A stretch of 45,580 nucleotides of DNA from Saprospiraceae bacterium (GCA_020629315.1 JAHDDO010000016.1:42872-88451), one strand, 5' to 3'; shown: positions 27,738-37,400, numbered from the stretch's first letter. Notes: a model not told the origin generated them from the sequence alone. Program-made: numbers and translations.

Positions 27738-27790
27738 GGCTTCGTAACTTTATGCAAGGTACTTTTTATTAGTCATCTAATAAAGAAGCC
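27738..27790. promoter_or_regulatory. Nested inverted repeat in the divergent control region
   Basis: TTTATTAG (27765-27772) and CTAATAAA (27777-27784) form a perfect 8-bp dyad around TCAT. Outer arms GGCTTC (27738-27743) and GAAGCC (27785-27790) are also complementary; on the right they abut the inner arm while on the left 21 bp separate them. The element fills nearly all of the 67 bp between the two divergent arms of the polysaccharide locus and is a candidate operator. Neither strand has a T tract fitting a terminator. Confidence 0.5.
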
Positions 27791-27800
27791 AAATAAAACT

Positions 27801-28808
27801 ATGAAGGGTTATATATATGAGTTGAGTCGATCCACCATAAAAGGTTGGATCAGTGATGGACATGGACATCCTATTCCCGTTGCTTTGTTTATAAATGGTA
27901 AGGAATATGCCAAAGCAATAGCCAGTGAGATGTTGCCGCATATTAAGGAAGCTAATTGGCATCCAACGGGAGCTTGTGGCTTTAGTTTTGCGGTCGCTGA
28001 GATTGATTTTGATCCCTTACATGATACGGTGGCCGTAAAGGTTGATGTAGAGATTCCATTATCAGGCAAAATGGCAGCAGCACAATTTGCGGCTATTCGA
28101 GATTCGAAATTAGGCCAGCGCCAGCCTTTTTTCTTTATGCATATTCCCAAAACAGCGGGCACTTCTTTTCGTTCGATGTTATACCGGCAATTTGAGCAGC
28201 ATGAGATTTACCCTAATAAAAAGACCATCTTAGGTAATGATGGAAAGTATCCTAAGTTTCCAGTGGTTCATGCAGACATTCAGCAATACTATTCGAGCAT
28301 TAATTTGCTAACCGGACATTATACCTATGATATGGGTCTACAGCTTCTAGGGACCCGGATGATACCCATTGTATTTTTTAGGGACCCTATTGAACGGTGT
28401 ATTTCAGCCTTGTATCAACAGAAAAAAATGAAGCCTAAGTATGCGGATGCAAGCTTAGAGGACATTTTTGATAAGGAACCGTTTCAAGTTGATAATGTAC
28501 AATGTTATTATATGACTGGTGATGCATCTCCGTCAACATTAACGGAAACTCATGTATCGAAAGCTATTGATCGAATGGAAGCACTTCCCGTTTTTGGTTT
28601 GGCTGAAGCCTTTGACAAATCGGTTAGCTTATTTGAAAATGAATTTACTTGGCGACTAGGACGATCTAAGAATATGAATAAAAGTAAACGCAAAACAGCG
28701 GATGTAAATGATCGATTATTGGCAAAGATTAGGGCAAGTAATCGGTTTGATATCCAATTATATAAAGCGGCAGCAGAGAGATTCTCAGCCATGGAATCCT
28801 CATCCTGA
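27801..28808 (+). CDS. Sulfotransferase with N-terminal HPTGxCGF module (paralogue A)
   Basis: 335 residues from ATG at 27801; the frame is open further upstream but would cross the divergent gene, and MKGYIYELSRSTIKGWISDG matches the start of two paralogues. Residues 1-90 form an accessory module with KGWISDG, VALFINGK and WHPTGACGFSF. A Sulfotransfer_2-like catalytic domain follows: FFFMHIPKTAGTSFRSML (PAPS 5'-phosphosulfate loop, about 112-129) and IPIVFFRDPIERCISALY (3'-phosphate binding). It should transfer sulfate from PAPS to a glycan, in the cytosol or at the membrane. It is a full-length paralogue of the gene at 33484. Confidence 0.87.
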   Translation: MKGYIYELSRSTIKGWISDGHGHPIPVALFINGKEYAKAIASEMLPHIKEANWHPTGACGFSFAVAEIDFDPLHDTVAVKVDVEIPLSGKMAAAQFAAIRDSKLGQRQPFFFMHIPKTAGTSFRSMLYRQFEQHEIYPNKKTILGNDGKYPKFPVVHADIQQYYSSINLLTGHYTYDMGLQLLGTRMIPIVFFRDPIERCISALYQQKKMKPKYADASLEDIFDKEPFQVDNVQCYYMTGDASPSTLTETHVSKAIDRMEALPVFGLAEAFDKSVSLFENEFTWRLGRSKNMNKSKRKTADVNDRLLAKIRASNRFDIQLYKAAAERFSAMESSS

Positions 28809-28860
28809 CAAGTAAAATTAGCTACACTATCCTAGAAACTACCTACCTTTATACGCAGAA

Positions 28861-29658
28861 ATGATTAATACGCTATTAAAGCCCGTCATTAGATTTATCC
28901 CTGAGAATAATCGATGGGAGCGAATCTGGAAACTAGCGCAAGTGGATTTCAAAAAGCGCTACTATAATGATCGTTTGGGATTATTCTGGGCCTTATTGAA
29001 TCCCTTATTTCAGATCATGATCTATTTCTTTGTATTTAAGTATGTATTCAAGGTGCCTACGGAGAATTATGGGATTTTTCTATTTGCAGGTATGATCATG
29101 TGGATGTTTTTTGCTGAGATTGCCCAGAAAGGTCTTGCCATGATTAGGTCGAAAAAGTACTTATTGGAGAATATTCAGTTCAATAAAATGGATCTGTTTT
29201 ATTCTACGATGATAACTGGATTTTTGGGGTTTTTCTTCAATTTGGTTGCCTTTACAATAATATGTCATGTACTAGGTATTTATTACAGTTGGACCTTTCT
29301 CAAATTTCCTATTTTATTGATCAATGTAATCATGATAGGATTAGGCGTGTCTATGATATTAGCCACCATCCAAATCTTTTTTAAAGATATTGTCCATGCT
29401 TGGTCTATAGTTATGCTTTTTGGGTTCTGGACTTCTGGTGTTTTCTTTAGAGCAGAAAAGTTTTTGGAGATTTTTCCACCTATTTTATATATCCACCCAT
29501 TTAATGGCATCATTATCAATATGCGGAATATTACCATGGGACTTGGAGAATGGAATTATGTGCTAATGGTAGTGGATCTGGCTTGGGGCTTTCTGTTGTT
29601 TTTCTTAGGTAGGTATCTATTTTTAAAATATTCCAGTAAAGGGATAGAATTAATGTAG
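28861..29658 (+). CDS. ABC-2 type polysaccharide export permease (Wzm-like)
   Basis: 265 residues with about six hydrophobic segments (residues roughly 40-60, 68-88, 112-140, 150-172, 182-200, 236-254). The N-terminal amphipathic region LAQVDFKKRYYNDRLGLFWA is the hallmark of O-antigen/teichoic-acid export permeases. Two copies would form the channel with the ATPase encoded 2 bp downstream, exporting a lipid-linked glycan across the inner membrane. Its position at the head of the rightward arm supports ABC-dependent rather than Wzy-dependent export; no wzx or wzy homologue is seen. Confidence 0.93.
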   Translation: MINTLLKPVIRFIPENNRWERIWKLAQVDFKKRYYNDRLGLFWALLNPLFQIMIYFFVFKYVFKVPTENYGIFLFAGMIMWMFFAEIAQKGLAMIRSKKYLLENIQFNKMDLFYSTMITGFLGFFFNLVAFTIICHVLGIYYSWTFLKFPILLINVIMIGLGVSMILATIQIFFKDIVHAWSIVMLFGFWTSGVFFRAEKFLEIFPPILYIHPFNGIIINMRNITMGLGEWNYVLMVVDLAWGFLLFFLGRYLFLKYSSKGIELM

Positions 29659-29660
29659 GT

Positions 29661-30440
29661 ATGGGAGAAGTAGTTATAGATGTACGCAATTTAAGTAAAA
29701 CCTTTTCTGTAAAGGATGGGGCGCCTCGAACGATTCGGGAGACTGTAAAAGGTATATTTAAGAAAAAGGGTCGTAGAAAAGAAATACCTGCCTTGCAGGA
29801 TATTAATTTTTCTGTTGAAAGAGGAGAAGTGTTTGGCATTATTGGCCGAAATGGTAGTGGTAAATCAACCTTATTGAATTGCTTGATGGGTTCTATTTTG
29901 CCTGACAAAGGATCTTTTATCAAGACCAAGGGAAAAATGCTTCGACTATCCTTAGGTATGGGATTTGATGGGAATCTATCCGCTAGGGATAATATTTATG
30001 TGAATGGCAGTATCCTTGGACTGAGTTTTAAGAGAATAGGTCTCATTTTTGATGATATAGTACAGTTTGCAGAACTAACTGATTTTGTGGATGTACCTGT
30101 AAAGCATTATTCTTCTGGAATGATGGCTAAATTGAAGTTCTCAATTGCTGTACATGCGCAAGCAGATATTTTCTTGATGGATGAGTTTTTTGGTGGGGTT
30201 GGTGATGAGAGTTTCAAAGCTAAGTCAGAGGCCTTATTTCAGAATACCTTCCTGGATGGAAAAACCATTATTCTTGTTAGTCATGGCTTACAAACGATTC
30301 AAAAACATTGCAATCGTGCTATGATATTAAATAATGGAGCCCAGTTAACGATAGACACTGCAGAAGATGCAGTGGCGAAGTATAAACACTTTATGCAAAA
30401 AACGATTAAGAGGAGGCAAACAGGGAAAGCTAATTCTTGA
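29661..30440 (+). CDS. ABC-type polysaccharide export ATPase, short Wzt-like
   Basis: 259 residues. ATPase partner of the permease. Walker A GIIGRNGSGKSTLLN, signature HYSSGMMAKLKFSIA, Walker B DIFLMDEFFGGVGD and the H-loop ILVSHGLQ are all present, and the family segment LGMGFDGNLSARDNIYVNGS follows Walker A. The protein ends soon after the nucleotide-binding domain with a basic tail. It therefore lacks the C-terminal carbohydrate-recognition domain that long Wzt proteins such as that of E. coli O9a use to recognise a capped chain end. Confidence 0.94.
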   Translation: MGEVVIDVRNLSKTFSVKDGAPRTIRETVKGIFKKKGRRKEIPALQDINFSVERGEVFGIIGRNGSGKSTLLNCLMGSILPDKGSFIKTKGKMLRLSLGMGFDGNLSARDNIYVNGSILGLSFKRIGLIFDDIVQFAELTDFVDVPVKHYSSGMMAKLKFSIAVHAQADIFLMDEFFGGVGDESFKAKSEALFQNTFLDGKTIILVSHGLQTIQKHCNRAMILNNGAQLTIDTAEDAVAKYKHFMQKTIKRRQTGKANS

Positions 30441-30452
30441 TAGTTAATATTG

Positions 30453-30482
30453 TTGCATATTGATTCAAATCAAATATTTTTG
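30453..30482 (+). promoter_or_regulatory. Bacteroidota-type promoter of the lysine-rich lipoprotein
   Basis: TTG at 30453-30455, a 19-bp spacer, then TATTTTTG at 30475-30482 matching TAnnTTTG, 28 bp before the ATG at 30511. This is the best promoter match I see and implies the gene is transcribed independently of the exporter. Confidence 0.6.
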
Positions 30483-30510
30483 TAGCCTTTTAAAATCACA
30501 TCGTACGAAC

Positions 30511-30975
30511 ATGAAAATTGCTAAATACCTTATCCTGAGTTTGTTAGTGTTTGGATTTATGACTTCTTGTAAACCAGACAATAAAAGTAAGAAGCCAGGT
30601 AAAGCGAAAACCACACAAGTATCAAAGAAAAAAGGAGCTAAGAAAGGTCCTTCGATTTGGGCTGCAATGAAAAAGAAACTTTCGCTTTCTGATGATCAAG
30701 TAAAGAAAGTGCAGGCGATTTCTTCGAAATACAATAAGAAGGTTTCTGAGCTGAAAAAAGCAAAGAAATGGGACGGGGACAAAAATAAAAAGGTAAGAGA
30801 AAAAGTAGGGAAAGATAGAATTGCAGAAATTAGGAAGGTATTAGGGACAAAGACGGAAAGCTACCAGAAATTCATGAAAGACTGGACAGCTAAAAAGAGT
30901 AAGCCAAAAGCTAAAAAGAAAGGTGCTAAAAAGCCCGTAAAGAAAACAACCAAAAAGGTTCAAAAGAAAAAGTAA
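30511..30975 (+). CDS. Lysine-rich lipoprotein with Spy-like motif
   Basis: 154 residues from ATG at 30511; the longer open frame lacks a signal peptide and includes the promoter. Lipoprotein signal MKIAKYLILSLLVFGFMTSC with Cys20 as the acceptor. The middle has a helical segment LSLSDDQVKKVQAISSKYNK, reminiscent of Spy/CpxP LTxxQ helices, and the C-terminus is a histone H1-like basic tail (KAKKKGAKKPVKKTTKKVQ). By my count 50 of 154 residues are lysine. Inference: a polycation anchored in the envelope could hold or chaperone the polyanionic (sulfated) polymer made by the surrounding genes. Alternatives are DNA or nucleoprotein binding on the surface. Confidence 0.75.
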   Translation: MKIAKYLILSLLVFGFMTSCKPDNKSKKPGKAKTTQVSKKKGAKKGPSIWAAMKKKLSLSDDQVKKVQAISSKYNKKVSELKKAKKWDGDKNKKVREKVGKDRIAEIRKVLGTKTESYQKFMKDWTAKKSKPKAKKKGAKKPVKKTTKKVQKKK

Positions 30976-30997
30976 TCTGGATTAAAGAAATCCGGAT
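30975..30997 (+). other. Hairpin between the lipoprotein and the WbsX-RgpF gene
   Basis: ATCTGGATT and AATCCGGAT around AAAGA form a 9-bp stem with one G-T pair, overlapping the last base of the stop and ending 6 bp before the next ATG. There is no T tract. It could attenuate or occlude the next start. Confidence 0.4.
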
Positions 30998-31003
30998 CTA
31001 ATA

Positions 31004-33481
31004 ATGTTAAAGCATTTTTCAAGGGAAAATCTATCCATACTGAGAGAAGCCATTGGTAAAGAACCAATAGGCTATATTCTTCGTAATGCTATAAAAAAGC
31101 TATTTGGCAGGACCCAAACTGGCCTCTCTGTCTTAACGCATGGGGTCAAAATTGTAGCCCTCCCTGAGTATACCTTATCCATTTTAGATAGCTATTTTGA
31201 AGATAAGACTAGCTTGCATGTAAAAATGCTGGTGGAAGCCACTTCAAAACCTAGTTCAGTAAAACTATCAGAGACAGATGGCTCCAAGGCTGCTTTTGAT
31301 CTTGAGAAAGAAGACCATCCAAAGCATGGAAACGCACTCTTTTTGTATGAAGGTACTTTTGACGTTCATCATGCAGAAAAGTCGGTAAAAATAACGATTG
31401 CCTTTGATGGTGAAGAAAGGACCCATGCATTTGAGCCTAGTGCGTTCTTAAATAATGGGCGAATGGATACGCATTATTTAGATGCTATTACTAAACCTCA
31501 TCCCCGCTATTATAAAGAGCACAGCAAAGCTGAATTTATAAATAGCGCGGATGATCCCTCCTTGATCTGTTTCTATTTACCACAATTTCACACCATTCCA
31601 GAAAATGATGAATGGTGGGGCAAAGGATTTACTGAGTGGCGAAACGTAAGCCAGAGCTTTCCTAAATTTCAAGGCCATTATCAGCCTAGACTGCCGGGTG
31701 AATTAGGATTTTATGATCTGAAAAACCCAGCAATCATGAAACGCCAAGTGGCATTGGCTAAACAATATGGTATCAATGGCTTTTGCTTTCACTATTATTG
31801 GTTCTCAGGCCGCAAATTATTAGAACATCCTGTCGAACATATATACGCTAATCCAGATCTGGATATCAGTTACTGTGTTAATTGGGCCAATGAAAATTGG
31901 ACACGATCTTGGGATGGAGCCGAAGACAAGATTCTATTAGCGCAAGAGTATGCCTTAGAGGATATAGCTAATTTCTATAAAGACGTATCAAAATACTTTT
32001 CAGACCCTAGATACATACGCCATGATGATGCGCCAGTCTTATTAATATACAGACCCTTACATATTCCTAAGATAGCTGAGTGGGTTAAAGGCCTAAAGAA
32101 ACTAGCTAAAGATGATGGCTATAAAGACCTAGTGATCATGGCTTGCCAGTCCAAAGAATACATAAAAGAAAAACAACGCGCACAGCTAGGTTTCGATTTT
32201 ACGGTGCAGTTTCCGCCCCATCATTTATCTAGTTATAATCGCACCTTGCTGGAACGAGGCTATGATATAAGTACCATGATTCAAAATGCCCCACATATTG
32301 TATATAATCACTCGTACAAGGGGCAGGTATTTAATTATTCGGAATTATCAGCAAGTAGCCATCATTATTCTGTGTCACCAAATGAAATTGAATCCATATT
32401 CCCTATGTGGGATAATTGTGCTAGGAAAGGGAACTTAGGGACTCCGTTTATTTATTCAGATCCCAAAAAATATGGTAATTGGTTGGCTAATATATTGCAG
32501 CGGACTACAAAAAGTAAAAAGCCATGGGTCTTTATCAATGCTTGGAATGAGTGGGCTGAAGGGGCTTATTTAGAACCAGATCAACACTTTGGGTATGGCT
32601 ACTTACAACGCACAGCCGAAGTAAAGGCTAGTTTTTCTTCAGAAGCTAAAAACAAGTCTTTATTTCCAGTCAATGGAATCCACCGAAACGCTGATATTGC
32701 TGTAATTGTCCATTTATTCTATCTGGACATGTGGGATGATATAAAGACTCGCTTATCAAATTTGAATACATCATTTGATCTTTATATAAGCGTAATTAAC
32801 GAGAATAAAAGTTTTGAAGATCAAATAAAAATCGATTTTCCAAATGCCCGAATATATGCGGTCACGAATAGAGGAAGAGATGTAGGTCCATTTATGGAAA
32901 TTATGTCTGACGTGCGTTTAATGGGCTATAGTTATATTGCAAAGATTCATTCTAAAAAATCGCCACATGCCAGAAATGGGCGAGAGTGGAGAGATTATAG
33001 TTATGACTCATTGTTAGGTAGTGATACTATTGTTGAAAGAACCATAGCGCATTTCACAGAAAATCCAAGTGTGGGTGTTATTACCGGGTTTAGGAATGTA
33101 TTTGATTTTGAAAAGTGGGGCTTAGGTAGTAATCAAGATTCGATGGAAGCCTTATCATCATTATTAGGAATCAGTGAGGCGTATTCAGAATTGGAACGAT
33201 TTTGTGAACGCAATAAAGATAAATTGCTGGATGATTGGTCTGAAAATTTAGTCCGTTTCAATGATGATAAAGACATTTTAAAGCAGCCTTATTTGTTCCC
33301 AGCTGGAACCATGTTTTGGTTTAAGCCTGCCGCTTTAGATGGATTATTTTCATTAGGTTGGAATGAATTTGATTTTCCTGATGAGCGCCAACAATTGGAT
33401 GGCACTATGGCACATGCCATTGAACGAATGGTGGGCTTATTATGCGCTGCCAATGGGTACAAAATAAGTTACGTAGATTAA
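31004..33481 (+). CDS. WbsX-type (GH99-like) and RgpF-type fusion protein
   Basis: 825 residues. Residues about 185-545 are a WbsX/GH99-like domain (SLICFYLPQFHTIPENDEWW, GFTEWRNVSQSFPKFQGHYQ, YGINGFCFHYYWFSGRKLLE, YCVNWANENWTRSWDG, FINAWNEWAEGAYLEP). Residues about 560-825 are a rhamnan-synthesis-F/RgpF domain (ADIAVIVHLFYLDMWDDI, YAVTNRGRDVGPFM, AKIHSKKSPHA, PAGTMFWFKPAALDGLF). The first 180 residues are an unassigned beta-rich region. RgpF proteins act in assembly of rhamnose polysaccharides; WbsX proteins occur in O-antigen clusters. The protein is probably cytoplasmic. It ends 2 bp before sulfotransferase paralogue B. Confidence 0.9.
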   Translation: MLKHFSRENLSILREAIGKEPIGYILRNAIKKLFGRTQTGLSVLTHGVKIVALPEYTLSILDSYFEDKTSLHVKMLVEATSKPSSVKLSETDGSKAAFDLEKEDHPKHGNALFLYEGTFDVHHAEKSVKITIAFDGEERTHAFEPSAFLNNGRMDTHYLDAITKPHPRYYKEHSKAEFINSADDPSLICFYLPQFHTIPENDEWWGKGFTEWRNVSQSFPKFQGHYQPRLPGELGFYDLKNPAIMKRQVALAKQYGINGFCFHYYWFSGRKLLEHPVEHIYANPDLDISYCVNWANENWTRSWDGAEDKILLAQEYALEDIANFYKDVSKYFSDPRYIRHDDAPVLLIYRPLHIPKIAEWVKGLKKLAKDDGYKDLVIMACQSKEYIKEKQRAQLGFDFTVQFPPHHLSSYNRTLLERGYDISTMIQNAPHIVYNHSYKGQVFNYSELSASSHHYSVSPNEIESIFPMWDNCARKGNLGTPFIYSDPKKYGNWLANILQRTTKSKKPWVFINAWNEWAEGAYLEPDQHFGYGYLQRTAEVKASFSSEAKNKSLFPVNGIHRNADIAVIVHLFYLDMWDDIKTRLSNLNTSFDLYISVINENKSFEDQIKIDFPNARIYAVTNRGRDVGPFMEIMSDVRLMGYSYIAKIHSKKSPHARNGREWRDYSYDSLLGSDTIVERTIAHFTENPSVGVITGFRNVFDFEKWGLGSNQDSMEALSSLLGISEAYSELERFCERNKDKLLDDWSENLVRFNDDKDILKQPYLFPAGTMFWFKPAALDGLFSLGWNEFDFPDERQQLDGTMAHAIERMVGLLCAANGYKISYVD

Positions 33482-33483
33482 GC

Positions 33484-34479
33484 ATGAAGGGTTATATAGA
33501 TAAAATATCAAAAGAACAGGTCAAAGGTTGGATCAGCGATGGATCTGCTTCACCTTTGCATGTAGCTTTATATATAAATGGTAAAAAACGACGATCGAAA
33601 ATCGCCGATGAAATGAGACCAAGAGTCTTAGCCTCTAAGCAACATCCTACTGGCGCATGTGGGTTCAGTTTTAATATCAAGAAATTAAATATAGACCCAA
33701 AGAATGACAAAGTAGAAGTGAAGGTGGAGCAAGGTATTCCGTTGTCAAACCAAATGCAAAAACAGCGCATCCGTCAACAGCGAAATTCCAAGTTGAAAGG
33801 GAAAAATGTATTTTTCTTTATACACATCCCGAAGACCGCAGGCACATCACTTCGTAATATGCTGTATCAGCAATTTGATCAAAATAATATCTATCCCAAT
33901 CAAGCAGATATAGACCAGAATCAAGGACGATATCCTAAAAATCCTGAAGTTCTTCAGGAAATAACGAATCGATTCGATTCTCTTGAATTATTTGGTGGTC
34001 ATTACACTTATAATGTAGGAGATACTTTATTAGGTAAGAAAATGATTCCCCTGGTATTTTTCCGAGATCCAATAGAACGATGTATTTCTTTATTATACCA
34101 GATGAAACGCATGATCCCTGAATACAGGAATCAAAGCTTATCATTTATCTTAGATAAAGAACCGAATCAAGTGCAGAATGTACAGACCTATTACATGACA
34201 GGTGCTGTACCACCCGTTCGAATAGGAGAGAGCCATTTGGCAAAAGCGAAGGAACGGATAGCAGCATTACCTGTGTTTGGGATTTCAGAATCATTTTCGG
34301 AATCTGTAGAGAAATTTGAAAACGTGCATGGATGGACATTGGGCAGTGAAAAAAAGTTAAATCGAAACCCGGTGAAGAAACCGGACCTAGATCAAAGTTT
34401 GATCAATAAATTAAGTGAATTGAACCGCTTTGATATTGAACTGTATACATTTGCAGTGGAAAGATTCAAAGAACTGTAG
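33484..34479 (+). CDS. Sulfotransferase with N-terminal HPTGxCGF module (paralogue B)
   Basis: 331 residues from ATG at 33484; 14 open codons upstream overlap the preceding gene. The domain order is the same as paralogue A at 27801: module at 1-90 (KGWISDGSASP, VALYINGKK, QHPTGACGFSFNI), then the PAPS loop FFFIHIPKTAGTSLRNML and LVFFRDPIERCISLLYQ. The two proteins align from end to end with roughly half the positions identical by eye, including YYMTGA/D and ALPVFG. They flank the exporter and the WbsX-RgpF gene, suggesting duplication followed by specialisation, for example for different sugar positions. It has a short 2-bp spacing to its upstream gene. Confidence 0.87.
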   Translation: MKGYIDKISKEQVKGWISDGSASPLHVALYINGKKRRSKIADEMRPRVLASKQHPTGACGFSFNIKKLNIDPKNDKVEVKVEQGIPLSNQMQKQRIRQQRNSKLKGKNVFFFIHIPKTAGTSLRNMLYQQFDQNNIYPNQADIDQNQGRYPKNPEVLQEITNRFDSLELFGGHYTYNVGDTLLGKKMIPLVFFRDPIERCISLLYQMKRMIPEYRNQSLSFILDKEPNQVQNVQTYYMTGAVPPVRIGESHLAKAKERIAALPVFGISESFSESVEKFENVHGWTLGSEKKLNRNPVKKPDLDQSLINKLSELNRFDIELYTFAVERFKEL

Positions 34480-34490
34480 CGAGAGAATAC

Positions 34491-37400
34491 ATGGAGACCA
34501 AAAGCCGAACCGAGAAAAAAATCACTAAGTCATTGGACAGCCCGTTCTATACACAGCTTTTCTTTGACATCGGAAATGGATTTTCTGAAAAAGACAGTAT
34601 TAGCAAGGCTGTTTTTGGTATTGAAAAATCTATAGAATTCGATGTTTCAAACGTATCTGATATCAAGGCATTGCGCTTTGACCCTATAAATATTAGATGT
34701 GTTATACACATCCGGCGGGTACGGATTAATTATACAGATAACTCTTTTGAAGATCTGGATTATGATGGCAACTTTCTATGGACCAGTGAGACATTAAGTT
34801 GGTTCGATACTGATGATCCCAATATACACATCGAATTTACACCTAGCACCAAGCGTATAAAGTCAGTGGCTGTTGAACTTGATTTTATGGGCATTGGCCA
34901 GTCTGCTTTAAACCTCTTGCAATTACAGTTGAATAAAATTAAGGAGCTAGAAAAAAAAGTAGCCGAATCGAATGAAAAGTTAGCCGAACGAAGTGAAGTG
35001 GATCACGAGCAGGAATTTTTCAGTTTAGAGTCTGTTCGATTGGATTATGTCCAAGCGATTCAACGTGCTAATAAAAAATGGGAAGACCTGCTTGAAGTTA
35101 AAAATGGTATCGACCAAAAGTATCAAACGCAGTTAGCCAATAACATTGGACTAAAAAATGAAAATAGATTATTCGCTCAGGATATAAAAGTTAAGAAAGA
35201 GGAGCTGCAATATTTACAAAGTCAGATTGCTACTGTAAATAATGATCTGAGTGCCTTACGTGCATTGATAGCGGAAAAAGATCAAATAAAGGCCGATATC
35301 GAAAAGGCAGCCGCGCTGCACCTGACAGAGAAAAATAATTTAGAGATCAAGCTAGCTAATGCTCAACTTGAAAAGGAAAAATTACTGGAAGACTATGATA
35401 GTCTAAAAAAGGATAACAAACGATCTCAAGATCAAATTTTAGACTTGGATACCGTCAAATCTTCCTTGATCAAAGAAAACCAAGGCTTGAAAAAAACGCT
35501 TTCTGAGAATGCGAATAAATTGCAAGATCTAGAAACCAATAGAACTCAGCTTGAAAATGAAATTCAAAGTAAGGTCTTGCATATTGATAATATCCAAAAG
35601 GAGATAAATCAAAAGAACCAACACATACAAGCACTGGAACAACACAGTGGCGAGCAGCAACAAAAATTTGAAGAATTGTCCCAATGGACGGGTCAACAGT
35701 ATGCCAGCTTAGAGCGACATAAAGATATATTACATGCGATAAAGGCATCGTTGTCGTATCGATTAGGTATGGGTATCACGGCCCCAGCTAGGTGGATGTA
35801 TGAAGCAGTTAAGACACGGCCAAAACAATTGCCTGCTGTAGAGTTAGAGCCGGCAGCCATAGCGCCTGTAGTCTCTGAGCCTGCTCCTGAGATGCCAGCC
35901 CAAGAAGGAGCTGTGCAAGAAGATAAGTCAAGCTTAGAAGCGACACAATCTCCTGAGCCAGTAACGGACCAGGCAGCCCAGGAAGTAACAGAAATTAGTG
36001 GCTTAGAAAAGCAAATCCTGGACGATAAAAATTTAGATCCAGTGGTTTCAAAGAGATACTCTTTGTTATTTATTTGTCCTCATTTACCAGACTATGATAC
36101 ATCTAGTGGTGGTAAGCGCGCCACTCGTATGCTTCAAATGTTGGCGGAAGAATATGATGTTTATGTGTATACGCTGGGTGATAGACCACAAAAGTATATA
36201 GACAAGCTCGAGGAAATAGATGTGAAAGTGCTGGATAGCCCATTGTTTGATGATATTGATTGTGATACCCACAACTATGCTGAAGTAAAAGAGCAAGTCG
36301 AGCATTTGGATGCGATTGTTTTTGCATGGTACACCACCTATTATCAATCTAAGAAAATAAGTGAGTTGTATCCTCGGGCCAATGTCATTTTTGATTCTGT
36401 AGATGTGCATTGGATTAGAGAAGAAAGACTATTGAAAATCGATGAGAGTTTCTCTGCAGAAGGTGTGGCAATTAATAAGAGGAATGAGATTGATGCGTAT
36501 AGAAAAGGAAATATTATCTGGGCCGTTACCCAGGAAGATAAAGAGCATATTCTTGATGAGATTCCTAATGCTGATGTTAGGATAGTGTCCAATGTCCATG
36601 AATTAGAAATAACAAAACCTGTCGAGAGGACAAGTAAGAAAATTTTATTCTTAGGTGGGTATAAGCATACGCCAAATTTGACAGCAGTAGATGCGTTGGT
36701 TACTGAGATTTTCCCTCAGATACGAGCGAAACATCCGGATGCCACTTTGGTATTAGCCGGTAGTCATGCACCGCCCGAGATTAGAGCCTATGGTGAATTG
36801 GATGGCGTTGATTTCCGTGGATTTATTGAGGAAGAGGATTTGGAAGCCTTATATGAAGAATGTCATCTGACCTTGATTCCTTTATTGGCGGGTGCAGGTA
36901 TTAAGGGCAAGATATGTGAAGCGATTGCCTATAAATTACCGATCATAACTAATGACATTGGTAATGAAGGTATAAACTTAGAGCATGGTAAAGATGCCTT
37001 AGTGTGTAATGAATTTGATGCATTGGCGCAATGTGCTATTGATGTATTTGATGGCAAATATGATCTGAATTCTATGACGGTAGGCGCCCAGCATAAAATG
37101 ACAGAGCTGGTGGGCGCCGAAGTGGTTAAGAAGGCTATGGTGGATTCAGTAAGTCCGTGTGTTTCAATTTGTATTGTTACCTGGAATCGACAAAGTCTCT
37201 TGGAACGTTGTGTCCAATCGGTGCTTGAAAACACAGAATATCCTAATTACAAGATCTTAGTTTGGTCCAATGGATGTGCGGATGGGACTAAAGAATATCT
37301 AACAGCATTAGCTGAGAAAGAACCGCGAGTAGAACCTATTTTATCGGATAAAAATGAAGTATTCGTTATTCCGAATAACGAAATGATGTTGATGTATCCA

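Noticed and set aside
27738..27790. Invertible promoter flanked by inverted repeats
   Set aside because: The arms are only 6-8 bp and no recombinase is present; a regulator site is more economical.
27612..27800. 63-codon extension of sulfotransferase paralogue A
   Set aside because: It lies antisense to the GT2 gene start; paralogue B and the third copy begin at the equivalent MKGY/NIKG position.
29531..29929. 132-codon minus-strand frame across the wzm-wzt junction
   Set aside because: Antisense to two clear exporter genes with Walker motifs.
34900..35760. Repeat-driven frame artefact in the lysine/glutamate-rich stretch
   Set aside because: The heptad pattern and continuous frame into GT4 indicate a real coiled coil.
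36084..36410. 108-codon minus-strand frame in the GT4 part of the giant gene
   Set aside because: Antisense shadow; the plus frame carries the GT4 motifs.
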